A stretch of DNA of 64,000 nucleotides, taken from contig NZ_FXWP01000025.1 in assembly GCF_900184035.1 (NCBI RefSeq), forward strand, positions 558,001 to 622,000, read 5' to 3'. The stretch's first letter is position 1. The number at the start of each line of letters is the position of its first letter. Shown piece by piece: positions 20,807-30,038 of this stretch. The stretch comes from Kosakonia pseudosacchari (GTDB lineage: Bacteria > Pseudomonadota > Gammaproteobacteria > Enterobacterales > Enterobacteriaceae). The notes under the pieces were generated by a model. It saw only the letters and a list, made by a program, of their open reading frames with translations, was not told the DNA's origin and did not search any database. Made by a program: the position numbers and the translations under genes.

Positions 20807-21310
20807 ATGCCGAAGAAGAAACAAGCCGCCCAGAGTGGGAAAAAAAGCCCGCTGTTGCTTTTACTCATGTTGTTAATTCTTATTGGGATGTGCGCTGGTG
20901 GCGCTTATGCCTATATGGAAATTAATAAACTTAAAACGCAAGTTGCTAATGGGAAAGAGGGTGAAACTCCTGCCGCAGCCGTTGAGCAAGCAGAGCCGGT
21001 TTATTTAGATCTGGATACCTTTACCGTCAGTCTGAAACCTGATGCCCAGGAAAATGATCGCATTCTGTATATTGGTCTTACGTTGAAAATTAAAGATACC
21101 GCAACGAAAGCCATGCTGGAAAAACATCTTCCTGAAGTTCGCAGTAATTTGTTAGTGCTTTTTTCTCAACAAACAGCGGCTGAATTAGTCGGCGATAAGG
21201 CGAAAGAAACGTTGGCATTAAAAGTAAAAGACGCGGTTAACGCCTCACTTGCTGGCCAGCCTCAACCGATGGTGACAAACGTCCTGTTTAATGCATTCAT
21301 TTTACGGTAA
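20807..21310 (+). CDS. fliL: Flagellar basal body-associated protein FliL
   Basis: 167 residues: a short basic N-terminus, one membrane segment (LLLLLMLLILIGMCAGGAYAY) and a periplasmic domain. FliL surrounds the stator units and stabilises motor output. The 153-bp gap from fliK is AT-rich and probably carries the promoter of fliLMNOPQR. The fliM start follows 5 bp after its stop. Confidence 0.95.
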   Translation: MPKKKQAAQSGKKSPLLLLLMLLILIGMCAGGAYAYMEINKLKTQVANGKEGETPAAAVEQAEPVYLDLDTFTVSLKPDAQENDRILYIGLTLKIKDTATKAMLEKHLPEVRSNLLVLFSQQTAAELVGDKAKETLALKVKDAVNASLAGQPQPMVTNVLFNAFILR

Positions 21311-21315
21311 CTATT

Positions 21316-22320
21316 ATGTCGGACAGCATTTTATCACAGGACGAGATCGATAATCTTTTGAATGGCGGCCCCGGCGGCGAAGAGAAAAATAGTGCGGAAA
21401 CGGCGCTTTCTTCAGCAGAAGATAATATCAAGCCTTATGATCCTAATACCCAGCGTCGGGTTATTCGTGAACGTTTATATTCTCTGGAAATTATTAACGA
21501 ACGTTTTGCGCGCCAGTTTCGTATCGGCTTGTTTAACATTTTGCGCCGTAGCCCGGATGTCACCGCCGGAAACATTAAAATTCAGCCGTACCATGAGTTT
21601 GCCCGCAATCTGCCGGTAATGACGAGTCTGAATCTGATTAACATGCATCCGCTGCGCGGCACGGCGCTGTTCGTTTTTTCACCCAATCTGGTGTTTACCG
21701 CGGTGGATAACCTGTTTGGCGGCGACGGACGTTTCCCGACAAAGGCCGATGGCCGCGAATTTACGCCTACAGAACAGCGTATTATCCAGCGGATGTTGGC
21801 CATGGCGCGCGAAGCATATGATTACGCCTGGACATCCATTTATAAGATCAAAACAGAATTTGTCCGTTCTGAATTGCAGGTGAAGTTCACCAATATCACG
21901 TCGTCACCGAATGATATTGTGGTGACCACACCGTTTCAGGTGGATATTGGTTCGCATAGCGGCGAATTACAAATTTGTATTCCGTTCAGCATTATCGAAC
22001 CGGTTCGCGAGTTGTTGACCAACCCGCCGCTGGAAAACTCGCAGCACGAAAATAATCAGTGGCGCAGCGCGCTCGCTTCGCAAATGCGTGATACCGAAAT
22101 GGAACTGGTGGTGAAATTCGCTGAGATTTCGACCCGCTTGTCCAGAATTATGAGCCTGAAACCTGACGATATTATTCCATTGGAAAAACCTGAAGAGATC
22201 GGTGGGTATGTTAACGATGTCCCGGTGATGTCGGGTAAATATGGCTGCGCCAACAATCAGTATGCCATTCAGGTGGAAAATTTGATGAATTCTACATTAT
22301 TAGCCTTAAAGAAGGAGTGA
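21316..22320 (+). CDS. fliM: Flagellar motor switch protein FliM
   Basis: 334 residues. The N-terminal CheY-P binding peptide ILSQDEIDNLLNG is intact. The middle CheC-like domain and the C-terminal SpoA-type domain follow. FliM forms the C-ring wall with FliN and receives CheY-P. Position and length are standard. Confidence 0.97.
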   Translation: MSDSILSQDEIDNLLNGGPGGEEKNSAETALSSAEDNIKPYDPNTQRRVIRERLYSLEIINERFARQFRIGLFNILRRSPDVTAGNIKIQPYHEFARNLPVMTSLNLINMHPLRGTALFVFSPNLVFTAVDNLFGGDGRFPTKADGREFTPTEQRIIQRMLAMAREAYDYAWTSIYKIKTEFVRSELQVKFTNITSSPNDIVVTTPFQVDIGSHSGELQICIPFSIIEPVRELLTNPPLENSQHENNQWRSALASQMRDTEMELVVKFAEISTRLSRIMSLKPDDIIPLEKPEEIGGYVNDVPVMSGKYGCANNQYAIQVENLMNSTLLALKKE

Positions 22321-22327
22321 CCAACGA

Positions 22328-22729
22328 ATGAGTGATATGGAACTTGAATCGGGGTCAAATAAATCCTCGCTTAACGACCTTTGGGGCGATGCGATGAGCG
22401 AACAAATGAACGACAATAGCGCCGAGATGCACGCTGCGGCGAAAGACGATGTGATGGTTAATTTTTCTGAAGATTTAAATTTGGTGCTCGACATTCCGGT
22501 CAAAATGACCGTCGAACTGGGGCGCACAAAAATGACGATCAAAGAGTTATTAAGACTTAGCCCAGGCGCCATTGTTTCGCTGGACGGGTTAGCCGGTGAG
22601 CCGCTGGATATTTTGATTAACGGTTACTTAATTGCCCAGGGTGAAGTGGTCGTCGTTTCGGATAAATTCGGCATTCGTATCACCGATATTATTACGCCTT
22701 CCGAGCGTATGCACCGCCTGAGCAGATAA
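22328..22729 (+). CDS. fliN: Flagellar motor switch protein FliN
   Basis: 133 residues with an acidic N-terminal tail and a C-terminal SpoA domain (VKMTVELGRTKMTIKELLRL, then the ITDIITPSERMHRL end). FliN forms the base of the C ring and binds FliH. Its stop overlaps the fliO start by one base (TAATG). Confidence 0.96.
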   Translation: MSDMELESGSNKSSLNDLWGDAMSEQMNDNSAEMHAAAKDDVMVNFSEDLNLVLDIPVKMTVELGRTKMTIKELLRLSPGAIVSLDGLAGEPLDILINGYLIAQGEVVVVSDKFGIRITDIITPSERMHRLSR

Positions 22730-23133
22730 TGAATACCCCAACGCTTAATACTGTTCAGCCCGTTGCCGGCGGGCCTGCCGTGGCACCGGTCTCGATTGGC
22801 AACGTTGTCGGCGCGCTGGCGCTGGTGTTGTTGCTGATTGTGGCGGTGGCCTGGATCTGCCGTCGCACGGGTGTCGCTTCACGAATGGTAAAGGGAAATA
22901 GCATTCTGTCGGTAAAACATACTCACTCCCTTGGCGCGAGACAGCGTCTGGTGGTTGTCGAAGTGGATGACAAATGGCTGCTGCTGGGCGTGACGCAGGA
23001 AAACATCACGACTCTGATGACGATGGAGAAAAAAGCGGACGTTGAGCCGGTTCCGGTCGTGCCGTTTGCTGCCAGTTTTCAGGCGGCTTTAGTGAATTGC
23101 ATTACCCGGCATAAAGGCGAGGGCAAAAAATGA
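22729..23133 (+). CDS. fliO: Flagellar export assembly protein FliO
   Basis: 134 residues with one membrane segment ([20 protein letters not shown]) and a basic cytoplasmic domain carrying the family [13 protein letters not shown] motif. FliO helps assemble FliP-FliR in the membrane and is poorly conserved overall. Coupled to fliN upstream; overlaps fliP by 4 bp. Confidence 0.93.
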   Translation: MNTPTLNTVQPVAGGPAVAPVSIGNVVGALALVLLLIVAVAWICRRTGVASRMVKGNSILSVKHTHSLGARQRLVVVEVDDKWLLLGVTQENITTLMTMEKKADVEPVPVVPFAASFQAALVNCITRHKGEGKK

Positions 23134-23879
23134 AACGCAACACGCGCCTGCTGCCGGGACTGCTAACGCTAGCCGGCATTTTCTTCCCCGCCGGGCTGAC
23201 CTGGGCGGCCAACACCGACATCATGCTTAGCCATTCAGCGAATGGCGAGAGCTGGTCACTGCCGGTACAAACGCTGGTTTTGATGACGTCACTGACGTTT
23301 TTGCCCGCGATATTGCTGATGATGACGGGGTTCACCCGCATTGTAATTGTGCTTGGGTTGCTGCGAAACGCCCTTGGCACCGCCAGTACGCCGCCTAACC
23401 AGGTGCTGCTGGGACTGGCGCTGTTTCTGACGTTTTTCGTGATGTCGCCGGTGTTAAACCGTGTTTACGACGAAGCGTGGGTGCCGCTCTCGCAGGACAA
23501 GATTTCGATGGAAGTCGCGTTGCAAAAAGGGTCGCAACCCTTGCGCGCCTTCATGCTTAAACAGACCCGCGAAGGGGATCTGGCGCTCTTTTCCCGCATC
23601 GCGAAAGCGGAGCAGTTTAATACGGCCGACGATGTGCCAATGAGCATTCTGGTTCCTGCGTTTGTGACCAGCGAACTGAAAACCGGTTTCCAGATCGGCT
23701 TTACGATGTTCATTCCTTTTTTGATTATCGACCTGGTCGTGGCAAGTGTGCTGATGGCGCTGGGGATGATGATGGTGCCTCCGGCAACGATTTCCCTGCC
23801 TTTTAAGCTGATGCTGTTTGTCCTGGTGGATGGCTGGCAGCTGGTTATCGGTTCCCTGGCGCAGAGCTTTTTTAGTTAG
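23130..23879 (+). CDS. fliP: Flagellar export gate protein FliP
   Basis: 249 residues with a cleavable signal peptide (ending near LTWAA) and four membrane segments. The family motifs [20 protein letters not shown] and [11 protein letters not shown]-like C-terminus are visible. FliP pentamers form the core of the FliPQR export channel. Confidence 0.97.
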   Translation: MKRNTRLLPGLLTLAGIFFPAGLTWAANTDIMLSHSANGESWSLPVQTLVLMTSLTFLPAILLMMTGFTRIVIVLGLLRNALGTASTPPNQVLLGLALFLTFFVMSPVLNRVYDEAWVPLSQDKISMEVALQKGSQPLRAFMLKQTREGDLALFSRIAKAEQFNTADDVPMSILVPAFVTSELKTGFQIGFTMFIPFLIIDLVVASVLMALGMMMVPPATISLPFKLMLFVLVDGWQLVIGSLAQSFFS

Positions 23880-23889
23880 AGAGAAGAAG

Positions 23890-24159
23890 ATGACCCCTGA
23901 AAGTGTCATGTCGCTTGGCTTCCAGGCGACGAAAGTCGGGCTGTTTATTGCCACACCATTATTGTTAGCCGCGCTGGCGGCGGGTTTGATTGTCAGTATT
24001 TTGCAGGCATCGACGCAGATCAACGAAATGACCCTCTCTTTCATTCCGAAGATCCTCACCATTGTAGTGGTGCTGATCGCTTGCGGGCCGTGGATGCTGT
24101 CAACGCTGGTTGACTACATGCGTGGTCTGTACAGTAGCCTGCCTTATATCATTCGATAA
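23890..24159 (+). CDS. fliQ: Flagellar export gate protein FliQ
   Basis: 89 residues with two membrane segments, starting MTPESVMSLG. I use this ATG, preceded by GAGAAGAAG, rather than a longer in-frame start inside fliP. Four FliQ copies pack outside the FliP/FliR core. Confidence 0.95.
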   Translation: MTPESVMSLGFQATKVGLFIATPLLLAALAAGLIVSILQASTQINEMTLSFIPKILTIVVVLIACGPWMLSTLVDYMRGLYSSLPYIIR

Positions 24160-24161
24160 CT

Positions 24162-24941
24162 ATGCTTACGCTCTCGCTGGTTACGCTTTATGACCAGGTG
24201 AACCAGTATTTCTGGCCGTGCCTGCGCATGCTCGCCCTGTTCGGTGCGGCACCGATCTTCAGTGAAAAACAGATGAGTGCGCGGTTAAAAGTCGCGCTGG
24301 CGTTGATCACTGCTTTTCTCGTCGCCCCGCAACTGCCGCAGAGTAACATCGCGATCGCCTCGTTCGACGGCTTTTGGGCCTGTTGTCAGCAGCTGATTAT
24401 CGGCATTGCTATCGGGCTTGCGGTACAGCTGATTTTCGTGGCGGTGCGTCACGCCGGCGAGATTATCGGTATGCAGATGGGCCTCTCTTTCGCCATGGTG
24501 TATGACCCCAGCGGCGGCCCGAGTATGCCGGTCGTTTCGCGGCTGTTGAACCTCTTTGTCACGCTGCTGTTTCTGACCTTCAATGGCCATCTTTATATGC
24601 TGGAAGTGGTGGCGAACAGCTTTGAGGCTTTCCCGATTAGCGCCGCACCGCTCGGCCATGAAGGGTTTATGGCGATGGTCAAAGCAGGCAGCCTGATCTT
24701 TCGTTACGGCTTAATGCTGGGCCTGCCGGTTATCACTTTATTGCTGTGCCTCAACCTGACAATGGGGTTGCTCAACCGCCTGACGCCGCAGTTGTCGATT
24801 TTTGTGGTCGGTTTTCCGCTTTCTTTAACCGTCGGCATGGTGGCCATGTCGCTGGTGATGTACACACTTGCACCCTTCTTTGAAAACATGATGGCCGGCA
24901 TTTTTGACCATCTGTTTGTGATCCTGACGGGATTCAAATAA
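24162..24941 (+). CDS. fliR: Flagellar export gate protein FliR
   Basis: 259 residues with about six membrane segments. The FliR signature GEIIGMQMGLSFAMVYDP is present. One FliR completes the FliP5-FliR1 gate ring. It is the last structural gene of the fliF-fliR block and starts two bases after fliQ. Confidence 0.96.
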   Translation: MLTLSLVTLYDQVNQYFWPCLRMLALFGAAPIFSEKQMSARLKVALALITAFLVAPQLPQSNIAIASFDGFWACCQQLIIGIAIGLAVQLIFVAVRHAGEIIGMQMGLSFAMVYDPSGGPSMPVVSRLLNLFVTLLFLTFNGHLYMLEVVANSFEAFPISAAPLGHEGFMAMVKAGSLIFRYGLMLGLPVITLLLCLNLTMGLLNRLTPQLSIFVVGFPLSLTVGMVAMSLVMYTLAPFFENMMAGIFDHLFVILTGFK

Positions 24942-25009
24942 CAGCGGAAGGGATGTTTTTTAATCATCGTAATTCGTCACGGGATGTGACGCTGAGTAGG
25001 TAAGGGACT

Positions 25010-25609
25010 ATGAGTGAAAAAAAGGCAGTCAGTATCGCTAACGTTCTGGTTTACAGCGAAGATGTGTTTTCGACACTGGGATTAACCACGCTGATTAAGT
25101 TCTATCGCCCTAACTTGCGTATTAGCCATATCGCAAGCCCACAGGACGCGCAGGGCGTATCCGTCAATAAAGTGCGCTTTGTGATTGCGGTTGCCACGCA
25201 GACCACCAATCTGATGTCGTTGATGAACACCATGCACTATCTGCGCGAAGCAAAGCCTGATTTGCCGTGCCTGTTGTTGAGCGACGAGCTTGACCCGGTT
25301 TTACCTGCTTTAATGCCGGATATTCCGACGCTGTGTCTGAACACGCCTATCCGCCATATCTATGCGTCAATCAACCGTTTGCTGTCACGTAAAAAGGCTG
25401 CATCGCCGCGCTATCCTGCGCTACCGCTGTTAACACAGCGTCAGCGCGAGGTGCTTTGTCTGCTGGCCTCCGGTGCCAGCGCTCAGGATGTCTCTGTCGA
25501 GCTTGGGATCAGCCTGAAAACGGCTTACGTGCACCGGCGCGATATCCTGATGCGGCTTAACATTAGCCCAAGTTATTATCGTGGTGTCTTTACCGGCCGC
25601 TTGTCATAA
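25010..25609 (+). CDS. LuxR-family regulator with degenerate receiver (RcsA-like layout)
   Basis: 199 residues. The C-terminus (about 135-195) is a LuxR/NarL helix-turn-helix: LTQRQREVLCLLASGASAQD, then LGISLKTAYVHRRDI. The N-terminal ~120 residues have the size and alpha/beta pattern of a receiver, but no Asp sits at the usual phosphoacceptor strand (FVIAVATQ). In E. coli rcsA also follows fliR, and RcsA is a non-phosphorylated partner of RcsB. The residues are not close enough to call this rcsA. Its place between fliR and flhDC suggests control of this cluster. Confidence 0.8.
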   Translation: MSEKKAVSIANVLVYSEDVFSTLGLTTLIKFYRPNLRISHIASPQDAQGVSVNKVRFVIAVATQTTNLMSLMNTMHYLREAKPDLPCLLLSDELDPVLPALMPDIPTLCLNTPIRHIYASINRLLSRKKAASPRYPALPLLTQRQREVLCLLASGASAQDVSVELGISLKTAYVHRRDILMRLNISPSYYRGVFTGRLS

Positions 25610-25631
25610 CGGTCGCAAATAACAGAAACAC

Positions 25632-25676
25632 AACAGCCTCGCCTGCTCAATATTATGCTGAGCAGGCGAGGCTGTT
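25632..25676. terminator. Long hairpin between the luxR-type gene and flhC
   Basis: An 18-bp perfect stem AACAGCCTCGCCTGCTCA / TGAGCAGGCGAGGCTGTT with a 9-nt loop lies between convergent genes. The position suits a bidirectional terminator although U tracts are short. Confidence 0.6.
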
Positions 25677-25725
25677 ATTGGCGGTGTGAAGATGAGTTTG
25701 CCCGCTGTCGGGGCAACTCATGCCA

Positions 25726-26298
25726 TTACTGCAATGTGGCGGGGGCGCCAGCCGCGAAGTTGAGCAGCGGGCTACGTTTCAGCGCGCGTGACGGTGGCAC
25801 GCACAGGCTGCAGGTAAAACCGTTGAACATGTGCTCCGGCGTGGTGATAAAGTTGCCACCACAACAGTCGCACTGCGTCTGTTTGAGCATGCCGCCGTCG
25901 ATATAGCGCAACAGCGTCCACGCGCGGGTTAACCCCAGCACCGGTTCTTCATTTTCTTCCGTCAAACCGTGTTCCATATAAAGACGGAAGGCTTTCAGCA
26001 TCACTTCGACTGAGCGGCCAGGTTCGACCTTCTGCAAGTAAAGATAAATATTATAAAAAATGGATGAGTGAATATTTTGCTCCCACGCCATATACCAGTC
26101 GGCGGAAAAAGGCAGCATACCTTTCGCCGGGGACTCCCCTTTCAGCTCTTTATAAAGCTTTAACAGTTTTCTGCGGCTAAGGCTGGTTTCACTCTCCAGC
26201 ACCTGCATTCTGGCGCCGAAATTAATCAACTGCATGGCAATATGCGTATCTTTAATTTCCGACATAATGCTTTTTTCTTGCAACATTGAGTCTTCCAT
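25726..26298 (-). CDS. flhC: Flagellar master regulator FlhC
   Basis: 190 residues. FlhC is the DNA- and zinc-binding half of the FlhD4C2 activator of class 2 flagellar genes. The four zinc cysteines are present in CDCCGGNF and FTCSLC. The N-terminal helical part matches the family (LESETSLSRRKLLKLYKEL, KGMLPFSADWYMAWEQN). The ATG overlaps the flhD stop (TAATG); an internal ATG four codons on is also possible. The C-terminal tail differs from E. coli. Confidence 0.95.
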   Translation of the reverse strand: MEDSMLQEKSIMSEIKDTHIAMQLINFGARMQVLESETSLSRRKLLKLYKELKGESPAKGMLPFSADWYMAWEQNIHSSIFYNIYLYLQKVEPGRSVEVMLKAFRLYMEHGLTEENEEPVLGLTRAWTLLRYIDGGMLKQTQCDCCGGNFITTPEHMFNGFTCSLCVPPSRALKRSPLLNFAAGAPATLQ

Positions 26299-26645
26299 TA
26301 CGCCGCCTCGCTGCCATCTTGATTGAGCGTACTAAGCAGATTGCTCGACAAAATAATGCCGGTATGCAAACGCTGAAGCGCATCAATACGCGAGTCTTTG
26401 GTCAGGCAATTGATCATCACATCATCATCAATACGCAACCGGCTAATCAGCTGGCCTGAAGTGGACAGTTTAATCAGTTGCGGTAGTGACAAGCTGCGTA
26501 GGGTTTCCATCGTGGTTTCGTTTAAACCGAGACGGAAACCAGCTGCAATTTTATCTTCACGAATCAGACGCTGTGCCAGTAATAAATAGGACAGGTTCAG
26601 ATCCTGGATAGATTGCATTTGTTCGTCAAAATTTTGTTCGTTCAT
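26298..26645 (-). CDS. flhD: Flagellar master regulator FlhD
   Basis: 115 residues with the family core IQDLNLSYLLLAQRLIREDK and LHTGIILSSNLLSTLNQ. FlhD forms the ring-like partner of FlhC. The Cys that makes the intersubunit disulfide in E. coli (in LVCHFRF) is replaced by Ser (LISRLRI). The operon lies at the end of the flagellar cluster, pointing back toward it, with a long upstream region. Confidence 0.94.
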   Translation of the reverse strand: MNEQNFDEQMQSIQDLNLSYLLLAQRLIREDKIAAGFRLGLNETTMETLRSLSLPQLIKLSTSGQLISRLRIDDDVMINCLTKDSRIDALQRLHTGIILSSNLLSTLNQDGSEAA

Positions 26646-27338
26646 AAAGTTGCTCCCGCAAAAAACAGGCGATGCGCTGTCTTTCGCTGTTATTTAAAAA
26701 TTAAAATTAAATATGCGAGCAACCACTTTATTTCGATATTAATTAAAAATACTAAAAGGTAAATCTTTTAACAGCATTAATATGGTTGTGCAGGTGATTG
26801 TATTATGTTCCTGCTTAAATCTTTGTTTCCAGGACTTTTCCTGAGAACGGAAATAAGTTTACACAAAAGGATTCATGCGAACAATGAAAATAATGCGGAA
26901 AAAATAGGCGGTTTGTAAAGTTGTGTTTTTGTTACTAATTTAACTTTAGTGATTACAGCGAGTTAGAGAAAGTTTCAGAAAGTGGATAACTTTAATTACA
27001 AAATGCGCAAAAACACGTTGAGAAAAATTATCTTTTTCAGGTGTGCTTTATGTTATTGAATTTTATCTATAAACAATGGTGGTTTTCGTGAATGATAATA
27101 GTTTTTTTCTTACGTTAATTTATTACATCGGTTTAACAAGAAAACCGATAAATGTCACATATAGGAAAAATCACAACGCTTATTTAATGAGTTGATCTAA
27201 CCCGATACAAATAAAGTGTTTTTGTATAAGTTTTTTCTCAAGTGTATTTAATGAATCGGGGCAAGCAGCGATAAAAATGCAGTTCACTGGCACCGCTTGC
27301 CCGAAAGAACCCAAAAATGAAAGGGTTAGCAAATAACC
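26646..27338. promoter_or_regulatory. flhDC upstream region (about 690 bp)
   Basis: AT-rich stretch without a convincing gene. In enterics flhDC has a long leader and an upstream region bound by many regulators; the same is inferred here. Near 27259-27302 a GGGCAAGC/GCTTGCCC inverted repeat and at 27322-27340 AGGGTTA/TAACCCT lie at the end of the neighbouring KAP gene and may end its transcript. No specific operator could be assigned. Confidence 0.45.
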
Positions 27339-29573
27339 CTAAAAGGGCCCGCCAAAGGGAGCCGCCAGCTCTATCGCTTTGTTGACCTCTGCCAGCAGCC
27401 CGGATAGCGATGGGGTATTCGCTCTGGCGATCTTCTCTAATCGCTGCGCAGGATCGGCTTTTTCGTCAAAAAACACGGCCATTTTTCCTATTTCCAACAC
27501 GCGATAGGATTCTCTATCACCGGTGATCAAGGTGTTACGTATCGCCAGTAGCAGTTGCAGAAAATCGGCATCGGTTTGGCTGACGTTTGCAACCCATGCT
27601 TTTACTACGTCCAGGCTGTCAATATCTCGCCACGCATTGAGATAACTCAATAAGTGCGGAATGTGTAAAAGTTGGTTCTTCACATTATCGTTACCCATGC
27701 GCCCGGCAAGTTGTCTGCGCAATGTGTTTAACTCGCTGGCGGAAAACGAGGGTACATCGTGCGATTCCATACTTTTGGGCTGAAGAGGAGCGAGCAGGCT
27801 TTGGCCAAACTGGACAATCCAGCGCAGAGCCTCACCCTGTTTTATCCTTTCCCCAAGAAATGCGCATAAATGGGTTCGATCTTCAATTAATAACTGCCTT
27901 GTGATCTGCAACGCCAGCGCACGCGTGCCGGACTCTTGCTGGCGGTAATACGCATCACGCTCCTCGAATTTGGCTTCAACGACATCACCTTGTTGAAAGA
28001 AGAAGTTGAGCAGGCCAAACAGTTGCTTTGGTTCCGCTTCGGCAATGACGCGTGAGGTGAGGCGGGTAACAATATGCTCAAACCAGGTCTGTGATGAGAC
28101 GCCTTTGCTGTGGATTTTACTGAGCAGGTGCTGAGCGAGTTTTTCTTCATCATTACCCGCCATGGACAAAATCTCCTGAATGGCAGACTCCGGTAGCACG
28201 TTTTGCGGTGCGGAAAAGGAGAAGTAATAGCGCCAGTAACCTGCGCTGCCAAGACGCCTTAGCGTTGTCAGTTCGTCTCGCTTGTTTTCATCTATTTCGC
28301 TAAACAAGTGTATGTTTTTATCGCCACCGCCTTGCACACCGGGAACCCACTTCCCCAACGTCCATGCGTTGCGCCCTGAGGCGTATTTGAACAGAGCAAG
28401 TTTGTTCGCCAGGTCAGTCGCCATCGCGCCAAGATCTTCGCTGTTAATCTGGCCATCACCGGATTCGACAATAGAGCGCTCGGTGAGATAGTGTTCGACC
28501 CAGTCATGCAGGCCTGGGTTAACGACGCGAATGAGTTGCAGGAAACAGAGATCGGGGAAATAGACATAATCGCGCATGGCCGGATAACGAAACTGTAAGG
28601 CGTTTAATGCCAGGCGGACTTCACGCGGCGTGGAGAGCTCGTTGCCATAGGCATCCACCGCTGTATTCAGCACTGAAAACGCCCCGGCATCTAACTCGCG
28701 CCCCTGTATTTTTTTATACAGTTCAAGCGCGCCGTCCCTGAATTCCCGGTGCAGGTCGAAGGCTTCCGGGCGCGGCAAGCTGAACGAGAGTTGCACGATT
28801 TTTTGCAGATATAAACGACCATCCGTGACGCCAAGGCCATGTTCGACAGCTTTTGCCAGCACGTCGCGGTCGTAGCACATAACATAACGAAAGCGGGGAA
28901 AATCGGCGACCGAGCGCACCATACGCAATATTTCGACCGCTTGCGCCGGTTCCAGCCGGTCGAGATCGTCGAGGACAATGATAAACGTCAGCTGAAGCTC
29001 TTCGAGGCTGCTTTCGATCTCTGAGCGCAGATCGGCGGCGCTTTTCTCACTGTCTGAGCCGAGTTTTGTCAGCGCTTCAGTAATCTTATCCGCGCCCCCC
29101 AGAAGCGGGATGATACTCGCCATATCCGCCAGCGGTTGGGCGAGTCTGGCAGTCGAGCGGACATAACGCAGCACACGATTTTTTGTCTCATTCAGCGTCT
29201 TTTTTGCGCGCTTAATCTTCTGCTCTTCTTCAGATAATGTACGAGTTTGCTCCTGGTCCAGGATAAGCGCGACGGGCATTAAAAGCGATGCGACCGGGCT
29301 AATGCCGTCGCCGTTAAGCCAGGGAGAGATATGCAACACATGCGTCTTTTCTGGCTTCGTCTGGTCCAGTTCGTGAAGCAGTAAGTTGATGAGGCTTGTT
29401 TTCCCCGACCCCCAGACCCCTTCAATACCAATCACGGCGGAACCTTCATCGTCCATTGCCTGGATTGCCTGCGCTAATCCTTTGGCAACCGCCGTAAGCC
29501 CGTAACGATCTTCATCCGCGTTTTTTACCGGTGCGTCCGGACCAACCATGCCATATCTTCCATCTGTTTTCAT
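27339..29573 (-). CDS. KAP-family P-loop NTPase
   Basis: About 744 residues from ATG 29573; an in-frame start at 29642 would add 23 residues. The KAP features are clear: Walker A GVWGSGKTS near residues 52-60 and a Walker B-type IIVLDDLDRLEP near 198-209. A hydrophobic/Lys-rich insert lies between them. KAP NTPases include the F-plasmid phage-exclusion protein PifA and the QatA ATPase, but most are uncharacterised. No partner gene is adjacent on this strand. It sits between flhDC and the leftmost ssrA remnant, at the border of the integration hotspot. Its role is unknown. Confidence 0.8.
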   Translation of the reverse strand: MKTDGRYGMVGPDAPVKNADEDRYGLTAVAKGLAQAIQAMDDEGSAVIGIEGVWGSGKTSLINLLLHELDQTKPEKTHVLHISPWLNGDGISPVASLLMPVALILDQEQTRTLSEEEQKIKRAKKTLNETKNRVLRYVRSTARLAQPLADMASIIPLLGGADKITEALTKLGSDSEKSAADLRSEIESSLEELQLTFIIVLDDLDRLEPAQAVEILRMVRSVADFPRFRYVMCYDRDVLAKAVEHGLGVTDGRLYLQKIVQLSFSLPRPEAFDLHREFRDGALELYKKIQGRELDAGAFSVLNTAVDAYGNELSTPREVRLALNALQFRYPAMRDYVYFPDLCFLQLIRVVNPGLHDWVEHYLTERSIVESGDGQINSEDLGAMATDLANKLALFKYASGRNAWTLGKWVPGVQGGGDKNIHLFSEIDENKRDELTTLRRLGSAGYWRYYFSFSAPQNVLPESAIQEILSMAGNDEEKLAQHLLSKIHSKGVSSQTWFEHIVTRLTSRVIAEAEPKQLFGLLNFFFQQGDVVEAKFEERDAYYRQQESGTRALALQITRQLLIEDRTHLCAFLGERIKQGEALRWIVQFGQSLLAPLQPKSMESHDVPSFSASELNTLRRQLAGRMGNDNVKNQLLHIPHLLSYLNAWRDIDSLDVVKAWVANVSQTDADFLQLLLAIRNTLITGDRESYRVLEIGKMAVFFDEKADPAQRLEKIARANTPSLSGLLAEVNKAIELAAPFGGPF

Positions 29574-29820
29574 TTTGATACCTGTTCCATTCATGCAAAT
29601 AACGGCACAGGAAGACAAGCGCGCCAGGCCTGATATTCCCATACGCGTTTTTAGTTTATCTATCGCATAGCGTATTAAGTGAGTGTCTTGAGGAAAAAGA
29701 CAAGCCGCAACCTATGAAATGTAGGAGGGGCTTGAGCACGGTCTGTAATGAGGTAATGAAGGTTTCTTAACTAATTGAATATTAATGTATTATGGGTGAG
29801 GGTTGAGCGGGGAGGGGGAA

Positions 29821-29940
29821 AAAAAAGCCCGCAGTGCTTGCGCCGTGCGGGCTCTTAGGACTTCATCGGATGACTCTGGTAATCACCGATGGAGAATTTT
29901 GGGCTGGCGGGAGTTGAACCTGCGTCCGAAATTCCTACAT
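29821..29940 (-). repeat. Partial ssrA 3'-end copy (outer att site)
   Basis: 120 bp match the tmRNA 3' end and terminator at 53288-53411 with a few substitutions and a 4-bp deletion at the CCA end. The copy stops abruptly after CCGAAATTCCTACAT, where intact ssrA continues. It is a direct repeat of the intact gene end. This is the expected scar at the far end of an element inserted at ssrA. Confidence 0.9.
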
Positions 29941-30038
29941 ACCATTTTAACAACAATAGAATCAATGATCTTGAAACAACTAATTGTAATTTAAGTGTTT
30001 ATATTGGTTTGTGTTTGGTTCTGTTAGTACCTTTTTGC

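Noticed and set aside
25010-25609. Direct assignment as rcsA
   Set aside because: Position fits, but the sequence outside the helix-turn-helix does not resemble RcsA closely enough.
29821-29940. A second functional tmRNA gene
   Set aside because: Only the 3' ~75 nt and terminator are present; there is no tag frame or 5' half, and the acceptor end carries a 4-bp deletion.
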